IMG/VR virus record: IMGVR_UViG_3300020156_000074
Span: 1-26,095 of that record
Source: a virus
DNA length: 26,095 nt
Direction: 5' to 3' (one strand)
The notes under the pieces were generated by a model that searched no databases, was not told the DNA's origin, and worked only from the letters and a program-made list of their open reading frames with translations. A program made the translations under genes and the position numbers. How positions within the stretch are numbered: the stretch's first letter is position 1; each line of letters opens with the position of its first letter. Below, piece after piece: positions 14,526 to 22,198 of the stretch.

Positions 14526-15221
14526 TCACCGCCTCGCAAACAGGCTACGCGGGTCGATGCTTTCTGAGCCGTCGCCCCACAGATCACGAACCGTGTGCAC
14601 CCCAACCCGGTCGCGCTGGGCCGCCTGCTGCTTGATCTCCGCAGCGGCGATGGAGCGCTCCTTCTCAAAGGAAGAGAACTCTAGATCCTCGCGCATTCGA
14701 ATGCGGATGCAGACGTCGTTGATCAGCCACTCCTCCCAGCCTGGCTGGGCGTCGATGCTGTCGGAGGTGGACGTTACGTAGATCCCGGTGTCGTAGTAAA
14801 TCGAGAGCGTGTACGCCTGGTTCGGCTTCGGGAAGACGAGCAGGTTGCTGCTCTGAATCTGGTAAGTCGGCGCCGCATCCCATGCGGTTGCGGTCTCGCT
14901 AGATGCGCGCCAATCATCGACGCCAGCGCGGCTCATCGGCACCACGTCGTTGCTGCCTCGGACCCACGCAATCTGGCGCAGGTCGCTAAAGTTGCCCGGC
15001 AGTGCGACTGTGTCACTGCTAGGCGTTGTCGTCAGCGTGGTCCGTGACGTGAAGTAGTCGCCGCCAAACTCACGGCGGATCATGGCGCTCAGCCTGCGAG
15101 CGCTGAACTTGACCAGACGGAGCATGGCGGCGTCGTTGACGTAAGTAGACGCGCCTGAGTTCGCGTCCACGCGGAAGCGAGCTTCCTCGATCACCTCAGA
15201 TACGAGAACGGACGCTCCCAC
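14526..15221 (-). CDS. head-tail adaptor protein
   Basis: 231 residues, GTG start at 15221 with GGGAGG five bases before it. An N-terminal helical part (VLVSEVIEEARFRVDA, then NDAAMLRLVKFSARRLSAMIR) is followed by a beta part (TTLTTTPSSDTVALPGNFSD, LRQIAWV, YQIQSSNLLVFPKPN, YTLSIYYDTG) and a helical C-terminus (WEEWLINDVCIRIRMREDLE, FEKERSIAAAEIKQQAAQRD). Helices, a beta insertion and a helical tail with WEEWLINDV...R.R.DL are characteristic of T7 gp11 / P22 gp4-type adaptors that bind below the portal ring and receive the nozzle. Gene order (capsid, adaptor, nozzle) supports it. The function is structural. Confidence 0.75.
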   Translation of the reverse strand: MGASVLVSEVIEEARFRVDANSGASTYVNDAAMLRLVKFSARRLSAMIRREFGGDYFTSRTTLTTTPSSDTVALPGNFSDLRQIAWVRGSNDVVPMSRAGVDDWRASSETATAWDAAPTYQIQSSNLLVFPKPNQAYTLSIYYDTGIYVTSTSDSIDAQPGWEEWLINDVCIRIRMREDLEFSSFEKERSIAAAEIKQQAAQRDRVGVHTVRDLWGDGSESIDPRSLFARR

Positions 15222-15233
15222 ATGGTCCTCCCG

Positions 15234-15434
15234 TCAGTAGCAGTCTTTGAGAGCGTCCAGAGCCTCGACGCCCGCCTCGACGTCTCCGGCTTTCATGGCG
15301 CTGAACAGAGCCTTTACGGCAGCTCGCTTGACCTCGATCATGTCGCCGCCATCGTCAACAGTCTCCTCCTCAGCGCTGCCCTTTTTGGGTTTCACGCCGA
15401 CGAGGATCCCGATGCCGCTTTTCGGCTCCTTCAC
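15234..15434 (-). CDS. small head-region protein (66 aa), unknown
   Basis: 66 residues, GTG start overlapping the previous stop as GTGA. A glycine/lysine-rich N-terminus (KEPKSGIGILVGVKPKKGSA), an acidic linker (EEETVDDGGDMIEVK), and one helix (RAAVKALFSAMKAGDVEAG, EALDALKDC) are seen. The helical half with ALFSAMKAGDVEAGVEAL is typical of small phage proteins lying between capsid and adaptor genes. No enzymatic motif. It may be a minor capsid or assembly factor. It lies twelve bases before the adaptor start. The short length and consistent coupling argue that it is real, but the function is unknown. Confidence 0.62.
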   Translation of the reverse strand: MKEPKSGIGILVGVKPKKGSAEEETVDDGGDMIEVKRAAVKALFSAMKAGDVEAGVEALDALKDCY

Positions 15435-15814
15435 GATGCGACCTGCATCAGCACCAGCACCTCAAGTTCGTCGACGGTGTCGGAGCCAGCGGGGCCGGTC
15501 GCTACGTCGGCAAACGCGACGCTCTTGTGAGAGACCGCAACCGTACCTGCGGCAGCGCTCGTGCTTTCGATGCGAGCGAAGTGATAGTGGGTCGTGTTGT
15601 TCTCGACGACCTGGATTAGCGCGACCAGGTTCCTGCACTTGCGCGCCACGTTGACTGTGTACGCGCCAGCGCCGGAGCGCGTCACGCTGGTGATGCCGCG
15701 CGCCTCAGTGAGCGTCTGCGTGGACGAGCTCGAAGGAGCCCACCGCACGTACGCCACCTCGTGATCAGGTCCGTAGACCTTGAGCAGCTTCTTTAGGTTC
15801 TTGATGTTCGCCAT
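15431..15814 (-). CDS. beta-rich head protein, decoration candidate (127 aa)
   Basis: 127 residues, ATG at 15814 with GGAGA six bases upstream. After a helical start (NIKNLKKLLKVYG) comes a beta-sandwich-like series: AYVRWAPSSSSTQT, GITSVTRSGAGAYTVNVARK, NLVALIQVVENN, YHFARIESTS, GTVAVSHKSVAF, and a final ELEVLVLMQVAS. The SVTRSGAGAYTVNV piece is a strand pattern typical of small phage capsid-decoration or fibre-knob proteins. It sits immediately downstream of the major capsid gene, the usual location for a decoration or cement protein. Alternative: minor tail protein. No catalytic residues recognised. Confidence 0.65.
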   Translation of the reverse strand: MANIKNLKKLLKVYGPDHEVAYVRWAPSSSSTQTLTEARGITSVTRSGAGAYTVNVARKCRNLVALIQVVENNTTHYHFARIESTSAAAGTVAVSHKSVAFADVATGPAGSDTVDELEVLVLMQVAS

Positions 15815-15845
15815 GGTGGATCTCCTTCGTTCAGACCGTCAGAGA

Positions 15846-17066
15846 TCAGCCAGCAGTGGGCAGGGCGATGCGCAGGAGCTTGCCGGGCGCCGTCGAGCCG
15901 AAGTTGTGGTCGATCACTCCCTGGATCTCGAAGGTGTCGCCCACACTGGAGCCGAGCTTCAGGAACTCGATCCCATCCGCGTCGTTGAGAGACGGGGCAT
16001 CGCCGTTCGTGCACCAGAGCCAGGCGCTCGGATCAATTCCGTACGCCACGTTTACGGGGCAATCGTTGTCGGGGATGATGTCGATCCCGCCGATGCTGAA
16101 TCCCTTGTATCCGATCTTGTACTCGTTGTCGGAGGTAATGAACTTCTGCCCCTCCTTGCTGACCTCGAGCGCCGCGATGTTGATCGGGTTGGTGTAGATG
16201 TACTTGATGTTCGCCTTGGTGCGCTGCACGCGCGCCATGGCCTTGATGTAGACGGTCTCCTGCGTCTCGTTCGCGCCGTCGTAGCGGATGCCGCCAAGAC
16301 GCTCGACGTCGGCCGAGCGATCCACGCCGAAGAACAAGGTGGAGCCGGGCGCGCTCGACGGGCACCACGAGCCGAGCCCCGAAGCAGCTGCGCCAAAGTC
16401 GCCCTGGACGAACAGGTAGTCGCCGTTCGCGATGCCAGAGATGCCAGACCAGTTGCCGTCGCCCGTAAGGACGCCGGTGTCGCGGTTGACGGCCGTGATG
16501 GTGATGAAGTCGCCCGAGTCGCGCAGCGAACCGCTCGTGCCATCGGTCGCCGATGCGCAGATCTTCATGCCGACCTCGAAGAAGAAAGTGTCTTCGGGGT
16601 TGGCGAGCGTGAGAGAGGTGGTGCTGATGGCCGTGGTCGCGTGGACCTGTGCGCGCGCGCCACCGAACGTGCCGTACTGTTCACGCGCCACGTTGTCGCC
16701 GAGGGTGGACAGCGAGCCATCCATCTCGTTCTTCATCAGATCCAAGAACATTTCGGCTGCGCCGCCGTTCATGGCCTGGCGCACGACGATGCCGTCCACC
16801 TTCGCAACCACGTAGTCGCTGACGGGCGTTACATCGAACGCGGTGTACTTGGAGGCGTACTCGTTCGTGCCCGCCGTGGTCAGCGAGTGCGAGCGCCCCT
16901 GGGGTTTGCCGTACTGGATCGGCAGATGGAAGTAGCGACCCTGCATCTTGCGATTGCGCCGGGTCATGCCGAGCAGAGAGTGCGACTTGAAGACGAGGTC
17001 GCGATCCTCGCCCTCCGTGTAGAGTTCCTTGAGCGCGGGCAGTACTGCAGTTCTGGAAAGAGACAT
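15846..17066 (-). CDS. major capsid protein
   Basis: 406 residues following a scaffold-like gene, with GAGGAC before the ATG. The N-terminal helical part (SLSRTAVLPALKELYTEG, FKSHSLLGMTRRNRK) leads to HLPIQYGKPQGRSHSLTTA, then SDYVVAKVDGIVVRQAMNG and FLDLMKNEMDGSLSTLGDNV, the spine-helix region of HK97-fold capsids of podoviruses. A beta-barrel-like insertion lies at about 140-230 (TSLTLANPEDTFFFEVG, FITITAVNRDTGVLTGDGN, NGDYLFVQGD). The C-terminal part has FSIGGIDIIPDND and ends with FGSTAPGKLLRIALP. It forms the icosahedral shell. Family recognition is by pattern and position; a named subfamily cannot be assigned without a search. Confidence 0.85.
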   Translation of the reverse strand: MSLSRTAVLPALKELYTEGEDRDLVFKSHSLLGMTRRNRKMQGRYFHLPIQYGKPQGRSHSLTTAGTNEYASKYTAFDVTPVSDYVVAKVDGIVVRQAMNGGAAEMFLDLMKNEMDGSLSTLGDNVAREQYGTFGGARAQVHATTAISTTSLTLANPEDTFFFEVGMKICASATDGTSGSLRDSGDFITITAVNRDTGVLTGDGNWSGISGIANGDYLFVQGDFGAAASGLGSWCPSSAPGSTLFFGVDRSADVERLGGIRYDGANETQETVYIKAMARVQRTKANIKYIYTNPINIAALEVSKEGQKFITSDNEYKIGYKGFSIGGIDIIPDNDCPVNVAYGIDPSAWLWCTNGDAPSLNDADGIEFLKLGSSVGDTFEIQGVIDHNFGSTAPGKLLRIALPTAG

Positions 17067-17084
17067 GAGGCGTCCTCGTTACTT

Positions 17085-18206
17085 TCAGCCCTCACCGCTG
17101 AGGATTCGCAACGCTGAACGCCGCTTCTCCTCCTTGGTCTTCGGGCGATCGATTGGCGTGGTCGGCGCCGACACCACGTCGGCACCGAGCGCGCGAGGAC
17201 CCTCACTGCTCTTCGGGGTCTGCCTGCTCTGATCCTTGCCGCCTGCGATGGCCGCTTGGATCGTCTCGCGAATCTTCGGGCTGCGCTTCAGCACCGCGGC
17301 CAACGCACGCGGGCTCTGGAGGAGCGTCTCCAGGTCAGATGAGGCGGCAGCGTCAAGCTTGGCCAGCTGTCCTTCGATGTCGTTGGTCTGCTCTTGGTAG
17401 CAGAGGTCCAACACCCTCTCGGCGGACCACGAAAGCGATGCGACCAGCGGGTGCTTTTCGGCAGCGGCCTGAATGCGTGCCTTGACGATCTCGAGATCGC
17501 GCGAGCGCGTCTCCTCGTACTGGCGCTTGAGCGCAGCTTCCTGCTCGGCCTTCTCTTTCGCCTCGAGCTTCGCCTGCATGTCGGCCAGTCGCCTCTCAAG
17601 CTCGCTGGACTTTTCGTCGACCTTGCGCGCGAGCTCATCCTCAGGCGTCGGCGCCTTGACTTCGCCAGCTAGGATCTTTTTGGTGTACTCGTCGTACGTG
17701 GTCTTGGCCGCCCTGAGTGCCTCTGCGGGGTCGGCCTCGATCTTGGCGAGTCGCGCGCGCAGCGCTTCCAGGTCGGCCTTGAGCGCGCCCTCCGTCGTGT
17801 CTCGATCGGCCAGCTGCTTCTTGAGCAAGAGCTTCTCGCCCTGCTCTTTCTGAATGTCCGCCAGTGCGCGAGCGAGGCGCGCCTCGTATTTGGCGTCGCT
17901 CTCTCCTGGGCGCTGTTCGGGCAGCTCTGCAGGCGTCGCTTCGGGCCCCGCAGCGAGCGGTGCCATCTCGGCAGGCTCCGGTGCAGGAGCGGGCTCGGCA
18001 GCGGGCGCGACGGGATCAGGCTTCTTGCCGCCACCGGTCAACACGCCGAGCGCGCGCGCCATGCGGTCAGACTGTGCAGTCGTGCGATGGCCAGCGTCGG
18101 ACGCGCCAGTGGGCAGCGCGCCGGTGTTCGACAGGTCGGGCGGCGAACCTTCTCCGGTCGGATCGGCTGACGGAGCGGGCGTTGCGCTGGCTGCTTGTAC
18201 GGTCAC
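17085..18206 (-). CDS. scaffold-like coiled-coil head assembly protein
   Basis: 373 residues, GTG start directly abutting the portal stop (TGAGTG). The N-terminal 100 residues are Pro/Ala/Gly-rich and low-complexity. Residues 105-160 and 190-250 are strongly charged coiled coils (RLARALADIQKEQGEKLLLK; KSSELERRLADMQAKLEAK). The C-terminus ends in a basic helix (RPKTKEEKRRSALRIL), where P22 and T7-type scaffolds bind the coat protein. Size, composition and position between portal and capsid all fit an internal scaffold that shapes the procapsid and is lost before DNA packaging. No protease motif is seen. Confidence 0.8.
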   Translation of the reverse strand: MTVQAASATPAPSADPTGEGSPPDLSNTGALPTGASDAGHRTTAQSDRMARALGVLTGGGKKPDPVAPAAEPAPAPEPAEMAPLAAGPEATPAELPEQRPGESDAKYEARLARALADIQKEQGEKLLLKKQLADRDTTEGALKADLEALRARLAKIEADPAEALRAAKTTYDEYTKKILAGEVKAPTPEDELARKVDEKSSELERRLADMQAKLEAKEKAEQEAALKRQYEETRSRDLEIVKARIQAAAEKHPLVASLSWSAERVLDLCYQEQTNDIEGQLAKLDAAASSDLETLLQSPRALAAVLKRSPKIRETIQAAIAGGKDQSRQTPKSSEGPRALGADVVSAPTTPIDRPKTKEEKRRSALRILSGEG

Positions 18207-20141
18207 TCAGTTGACTCCAGGCATTAGGGGCACGTTCGGTACAGGTGGCAGCGGCGGCTCACCTGGCGGCATCATCTCGGGCGGCATCGCCATCGCCGGA
18301 TCCATCGGGACTTCGGGCACAGGTGCCGGCTTAGGCGCGATGCGAGCGATCTCGTCGGAGAGCGATTTCATGTAGTCGCGCAGGTTCTCGAGCACGTCAT
18401 CCGGCGCCTTCGAGTAGAGGCACTGGAGGTACGCCTTGCGCGCCGTATCGAGGCACAGGCTCAGGCCGTCAGCGGTCAAGATCGGGTCGATCTCGAAGCC
18501 GTTGCCGTCCATCACCTCCTCGACCTGCCAGCGCGAGTAGTCCACCTCGGCGAGCGCGTTGCTCGTCTCGGTGTCGAGGTCGGGCATGTCGAGGAGTTCG
18601 AGTGCGACCTGCTGCGTAATCATGCCGGCCTGAAGCAGGCCCATCACGTCGTCGCGCCGGCCTTTTGGGGTCGTGCTCAGCGAGGAGGTCGGGAAGATCT
18701 GCAAGCGCACGTCGTCGGGATCAACCTGGACGTCAGCCCATTTGACGCTGTTGATAAAGTCGCGTCGCCCGCGTCGGACCTGCGAGGTGACCGAGTAGCT
18801 CGGGTCCTCCTCGGTCGCGTCGTCGTTGAGCCGCGCGATGAGCTCGGCAACGTCGAGGTGCCAGCGCTCGTAGCGGCGCTGCGGGTGCACGTGGCGACGG
18901 CTCTGCACGTCGTCGGCGGCGCGAATGCCTACGGCGCTGTTCACGCCTTGGATGCGGTCTCCCTGTACCTGCTGCTCGCTCAGGCCCTCGTTGTTGAGGC
19001 ACTCCTCGCGAATGGCCGGGATGTCCGCACGCAGGTCAGGGAGCGTGCCGTCCCAGCGGAGCAGCTTCGGCTCTCCGCTCTCGGAGAACACCACCTGACC
19101 AGGCAAGTTCGTGATCTGGTCGGGGCCGAGTCCACTTGAGCGCGGAACGACCGTGACGCATTTTGAGTTCAGGTCCTGGCTGATCTCGTACTTCTTGATC
19201 AGCTTGTTGATGCGCCGCTGGCTCTCCTTGGTGCGCGCGACAAGCGATTGTCCGTACCAGCCCACCGGGAAGTCCGCGTACTTTAGGAACGCGAACGGAA
19301 ACTCTTGATGTTTGTACGGCTCGTCCACCAGCGTCGCATTCGAGACGCACAGCACGTGTCGCCCTAGTTTCGACGCTGGCAGCTCCTTGCCCTTGACTGG
19401 TCTGATGGCTGGGCCGAGGTGCCACGACTCGGCGACGAGCACGGAGTCAGCCGCGGACTCGCGCGTCAGAAAGAAGTCGTCGCGGTCGTCGATGTCGACA
19501 CCGGAAGCGTTCTCGATCTTGTCGGCGAACCTGGGATATAGCTCCTTGAGACGCTCGCGGTTCACCGGGTAGACGCGGTACAGGTTGCGCGGCTTGCCGT
19601 GGATCGCCTCGTTGTGGTCGACGAGGATCTCGTTGCTCAGCACGCGGTCCAGGCACACCCGGCGCGTTTCCGGGTGCAGATAGCCGAACACGCCGGCTAC
19701 GTCGCAAATGGCTGCGTCGCGGAAGATCTTCGGTCCGAGCTCGTCGATGCGGAGGTGGCGCATCTGTCCGCTCAGGGCCAGCGTCCGCTCCTTCGCACGG
19801 CGCTGCATGCTCCAATCGCCGGCCTGCGTCAGAGCTTGGAGCGTTGGCTTGGAGCTGGAGACGATACTCGCCGCCGTGTCCACGATGGACAGGCACAGCA
19901 TGTACCGGCTCTTCTCGCTGCCGCCATCGAGACGCGACTTTGCAGCTTCCATGGGCGTGCCGTACAGGCCGCGCCCAGCCGGATCGTCGTTCGACACGAT
20001 CCGCATGTGGAGCCGGTTCATCCGGCGGCGTTCCTTTTGATGCTTGCGCAGGAAGCCGGTCAGACTGAACACGGCGGCGTGAGTGTCCCGCTTGCTGGTC
20101 CACCACTTGCGCTCGGTCGCGTTCGGGGTCTGTGCGTCCAC
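18207..20141 (-). CDS. portal protein
   Basis: 644 residues. The GTG start at 20141 has GGAG five bases upstream; an ATG at 20160 is out of frame. Recognisable parts are RFADKI, EFPFAFLKYADFPVGWYGQS (about 280-299), then KESQRRINKLIKKYE (305-319), the stem/clip helix pattern of podovirus portals. Next are a nucleic-acid-facing helical region and VMGLLQAGMITQQVALELLD. The last 40 residues are Pro/Met-rich (PKPAPVPEVPMDP, MPPEMMPPGEPPLPP), a disordered barrel-end tail. The protein forms the dodecameric ring through which DNA is packaged by TerL and ejected. It lies directly before the scaffold gene, the usual order. It starts the second transcribed block after the reverse-oriented regulator. 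Confidence 0.85.
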   Translation of the reverse strand: MDAQTPNATERKWWTSKRDTHAAVFSLTGFLRKHQKERRRMNRLHMRIVSNDDPAGRGLYGTPMEAAKSRLDGGSEKSRYMLCLSIVDTAASIVSSSKPTLQALTQAGDWSMQRRAKERTLALSGQMRHLRIDELGPKIFRDAAICDVAGVFGYLHPETRRVCLDRVLSNEILVDHNEAIHGKPRNLYRVYPVNRERLKELYPRFADKIENASGVDIDDRDDFFLTRESAADSVLVAESWHLGPAIRPVKGKELPASKLGRHVLCVSNATLVDEPYKHQEFPFAFLKYADFPVGWYGQSLVARTKESQRRINKLIKKYEISQDLNSKCVTVVPRSSGLGPDQITNLPGQVVFSESGEPKLLRWDGTLPDLRADIPAIREECLNNEGLSEQQVQGDRIQGVNSAVGIRAADDVQSRRHVHPQRRYERWHLDVAELIARLNDDATEEDPSYSVTSQVRRGRRDFINSVKWADVQVDPDDVRLQIFPTSSLSTTPKGRRDDVMGLLQAGMITQQVALELLDMPDLDTETSNALAEVDYSRWQVEEVMDGNGFEIDPILTADGLSLCLDTARKAYLQCLYSKAPDDVLENLRDYMKSLSDEIARIAPKPAPVPEVPMDPAMAMPPEMMPPGEPPLPPVPNVPLMPGVN

Positions 20142-20253
20142 TCGGCTCCGGAGTTGTCATGGCACGCAGTCGGCAAACAGATCGCCCGCGGCCCAATACT
20201 CGGATGGTGGACTGTCCCTTTCATGCGTGCGCGTACAGTCATCAGGCGGCACA

Positions 20254-20307
20254 GCCTGTTTCCATGCACGTCAAGCACTTTCACGCCGCGCGCGCATGAA
20301 AACAGGC
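20254..20307. promoter_or_regulatory. inverted repeat in divergent gap, candidate operator
   Basis: GCCTGTTTCCATG at 20254-20266 and CATGAAAACAGGC at 20295-20307 are reverse complements except for one base (12 of 13). The arms are about 41 bases apart centre to centre, near four helical turns, so both would face the same side of the helix. They lie between the portal start (20141) and the HTH gene start (20323). They could be operator halves for the HTH protein, or a hairpin with a 28-base loop in RNA read from either strand. A TTGACG sits on the minus strand at 20274-20269, but no good -10 box follows. Confidence 0.5.
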
Positions 20308-20322
20308 GTAAGATGCTCAAGC

Positions 20323-20541
20323 ATGGGAACAGACCAAGGCGCCGTTCTGCTCAGGGTCTACATGGCCCGACACGACTTGTCCGTGAAAGAGCTAGCCGCG
20401 AAGATGGACCTCGACGTGATGACCATCACACGGTGGCGTCGCGGCAGGTCTAGGCCAGACGGCGACATGCGTGTGAAGCTCGAGCAGCTGACGGATGGGG
20501 AGATTCCGGCTAGCGCTTGGGTGCGCGACGAAGCTGCTTAG
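20323..20541 (+). CDS. Cro/XRE-family helix-turn-helix regulator (72 aa), opposite strand
   Basis: The only supported plus-strand gene. 72 residues: LLRVYMARHDLSVKELAAKM, then DLDVMTITRWRRGRSRPDGD, and LEQLTDGEIPASAWV. The S20-V-K-E-L-A-A-K to T34-I-T-R-W-R-R-G region is a clear helix-turn-helix, and the ending T-D-G-E-I-P-x-x-x-W is typical of small Cro-like repressors. The start at 20323 has no convincing ribosome site; an alternative ATG at 20296 would add nine residues and lie in the inverted repeat. A TAAGAT element at 20309-20314 might give a leaderless transcript. The stop overlaps the convergent 83-residue gene's stop (TTAG). It could autoregulate and affect portal-operon transcription. 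Confidence 0.72.
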   Translation: MGTDQGAVLLRVYMARHDLSVKELAAKMDLDVMTITRWRRGRSRPDGDMRVKLEQLTDGEIPASAWVRDEAA

Positions 20542-20789
20542 CCAGTTCCCGGGACGTACTCGGCACACTCCCGTTCGAACAGCTCCTCCTCAGTGAGCTT
20601 TCGCGGCTCGCGCGCTGGCAAAGGCAGCGTAGGCTCGGCGGGAGCGGTGAGCGGTGAATGCGTAGGCGGCGTCTCGCGGAAGCTGATGCTCACCACGCCA
20701 ACGGTTACGCGCGATGCGCCCGCGTCACGCATGCGGATGGCGAAAGCTTCTACCTCTTCGGCGGTCATGGTTGCAGGGTGCTTGTCCAT
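20538..20789 (-). CDS. small protein following TerL (83 aa)
   Basis: 83 residues, ATG overlapping the TerL stop by one base (TGATG). It begins DKHPATMTAEEVEAFAIRMR, then AGASRVTVGVVSISFRETPP, a Pro/Thr-rich linker, and an acidic end (EPRKLTEEELFERECAEYV). The pattern EEV..F...MR..GA..V.VG....F recurs in small phage proteins encoded between terminase and portal, but I cannot name a function. A helix plus a short strand pair and a disordered tail suggest an adaptor or assembly factor. Its stop codon lies inside the convergent stop of the plus-strand regulator gene, so the terminase block ends exactly here. Confidence 0.65.
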   Translation of the reverse strand: MDKHPATMTAEEVEAFAIRMRDAGASRVTVGVVSISFRETPPTHSPLTAPAEPTLPLPAREPRKLTEEELFERECAEYVPGTG

Positions 20790-22198
20790 CAGTACTCACT
20801 CCAATCGTCTTCGCTCTGCCGCATGGCAGCCTGAACTCGGTCGATGCGTTGTTGCTGGGCCAGGATGGCGGCCACGTCAGGCGGAGGCGGAGGCGGCGGG
20901 GCCAGTTCGTTCAGGAAGCCGAGGTGCGCCGTAAAGCCGTAGAGCGCCGAGTCGCTGGCGTCATTCTCGGCCTGCGGGTCTTCTTCTTCCTTGCGCTCGT
21001 CCTTCCAGGTGAGCGTGCCCCATTCGTCGATGAGCACGGCGCACCCCGGCTCGTAGACTTTCGCGCGCTCCGATCGCAGCTCGTCGTTGAGCGTCTGCAT
21101 GTGGCCACGCTTGCCCTGCTTATCGGCGTTGTGCATGAACATGCCGGCGCGGTCGCCGTAGCGGCGATTCCAGTTCGTGACGTAGACCTTTCCGAGGCCG
21201 CCAGCGTCGCCGACGATCTTGCTCGGCTTGTACTGGTCCACCAGACGCTTCGTGATGTCGGTGGCAGCGTCGGGCTCAAGCCCGGCTTCCTTCTGCGAGT
21301 GGATCGCGATGGCCGTGCGTGACTTGGGCGGCGTGTACCAAACCGTCCAGGCCGTGGCGTTGTTGATGCCGTAGTCGCAGCCGAGCGTGAACAGACCTGA
21401 ATAGTCGATGTCCAGCGCCTTGAGGCCGTCGCGCGCCTCGACGTAGGCATAGCAGGCCATGCCGGCGTCCTCGCACCACTCGGCCAGGATCTCGCGGCGG
21501 AAAGCCGGCGTCTCAAACGTCCACTTCTTGCGCTCGAGCAGCTCCCGAATGAACACCTCGGGATCGCGTGGAAACTTCGGGTTTTGCCTGACCGTCCAAT
21601 GCCAGCGCTCGAACCCGGGCGTCTTGCCGGTGCTGGTACGGAACCAGTAGCCGAACCGGCCGACACCGGGCGTGCCGTTCAGCACCAATGTGCCGTCAAG
21701 GTCGCCGAGCGCTGCTGTTAGCTTCTGATCAACGAGGTACTCCAGTCGCTTGGCGTAGGAGTGTGGCTCGTCAGCGATAAACAGACGCACGCGGTATCCG
21801 CACGCCTTCTCGACCTCCGGCATTTTGTCGAAGCCGAGCAGACGCACGTGGGCGCCGCGCCGAGTCTCGATGAGCCCCTGGTCCTCGCGCATCCGCCAGC
21901 CGAGCTCGTGTGTTTTGTTGATCTCCTTGAGCTCGCCCCACACGAGATCCTTGGCGACCGAGCGCGTCACCGCCGAGTACAGGCACCAGTCTTTCGGTCC
22001 GCTCTTCTCAGCTTCGACAGCCAGGTAGCTGGCGTCCATCGTCGTCTTGCCGCCGCGACGACCTGCCAGGATCGACTTCAGCTTGGCGGCCGACTCGATG
22101 ACACTGCGCTGTTGTGCGTGCAGGTTCGAGAGGATGGCGTTCCGCGTCGCAATCCGCCGCGCCAACTCCTCCGCTGCCGCACGCTGCGCAGGTGTCAT
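20789..22198 (-). CDS. terL: terminase large subunit (packaging ATPase and nuclease)
   Basis: 469 residues. It powers DNA translocation into the procapsid through the portal and cuts the concatemer. ATPase part: Walker A AGRRGGKT (45-52), Walker B LFIADEP with D143 and E144, and the coupling segment LVLNGTPG (171-178). Nuclease part (RNase H fold): TLGCDYGINNA with D275, SKIVGDAGG with D331, and ENDASDSALYGF with D413/D416 as the third acidic site. A seven-proline run (434-440) separates a C-terminal helix (AAILAQQQRIDRVQAAM), an unusual tail that could contact portal or the small subunit. ATG directly follows the preceding stop (TGAATG). Length fits the family. Confidence 0.95.
   Translation of the reverse strand: MTPAQRAAAEELARRIATRNAILSNLHAQQRSVIESAAKLKSILAGRRGGKTTMDASYLAVEAEKSGPKDWCLYSAVTRSVAKDLVWGELKEINKTHELGWRMREDQGLIETRRGAHVRLLGFDKMPEVEKACGYRVRLFIADEPHSYAKRLEYLVDQKLTAALGDLDGTLVLNGTPGVGRFGYWFRTSTGKTPGFERWHWTVRQNPKFPRDPEVFIRELLERKKWTFETPAFRREILAEWCEDAGMACYAYVEARDGLKALDIDYSGLFTLGCDYGINNATAWTVWYTPPKSRTAIAIHSQKEAGLEPDAATDITKRLVDQYKPSKIVGDAGGLGKVYVTNWNRRYGDRAGMFMHNADKQGKRGHMQTLNDELRSERAKVYEPGCAVLIDEWGTLTWKDERKEEEDPQAENDASDSALYGFTAHLGFLNELAPPPPPPPDVAAILAQQQRIDRVQAAMRQSEDDWSEY

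Noticed and set aside
15780-17117. 445-residue plus-strand open frame
   Set aside because: It is antisense to the well-supported capsid gene; composition (long Arg/Val/Asp/Ala runs) fits the shadow of high-GC codons.
20138-20160. ATG at 20160 as portal start
   Set aside because: It is out of frame with the portal; the in-frame GTG at 20141 has a proper ribosome site.
20060-20320. 86-residue minus-strand frame covering the gap before portal
   Set aside because: It overlaps the portal N-terminus in another frame, lacks a ribosome site and has no domain; the portal GTG has GGAG at good spacing.
20083-20322. N-terminal extension of the plus-strand HTH gene
   Set aside because: The added residues are Arg/Ser/Cys-rich, overlap the portal start and precede the HTH fold; starts at 20323 or 20296 give a normal-sized regulator.
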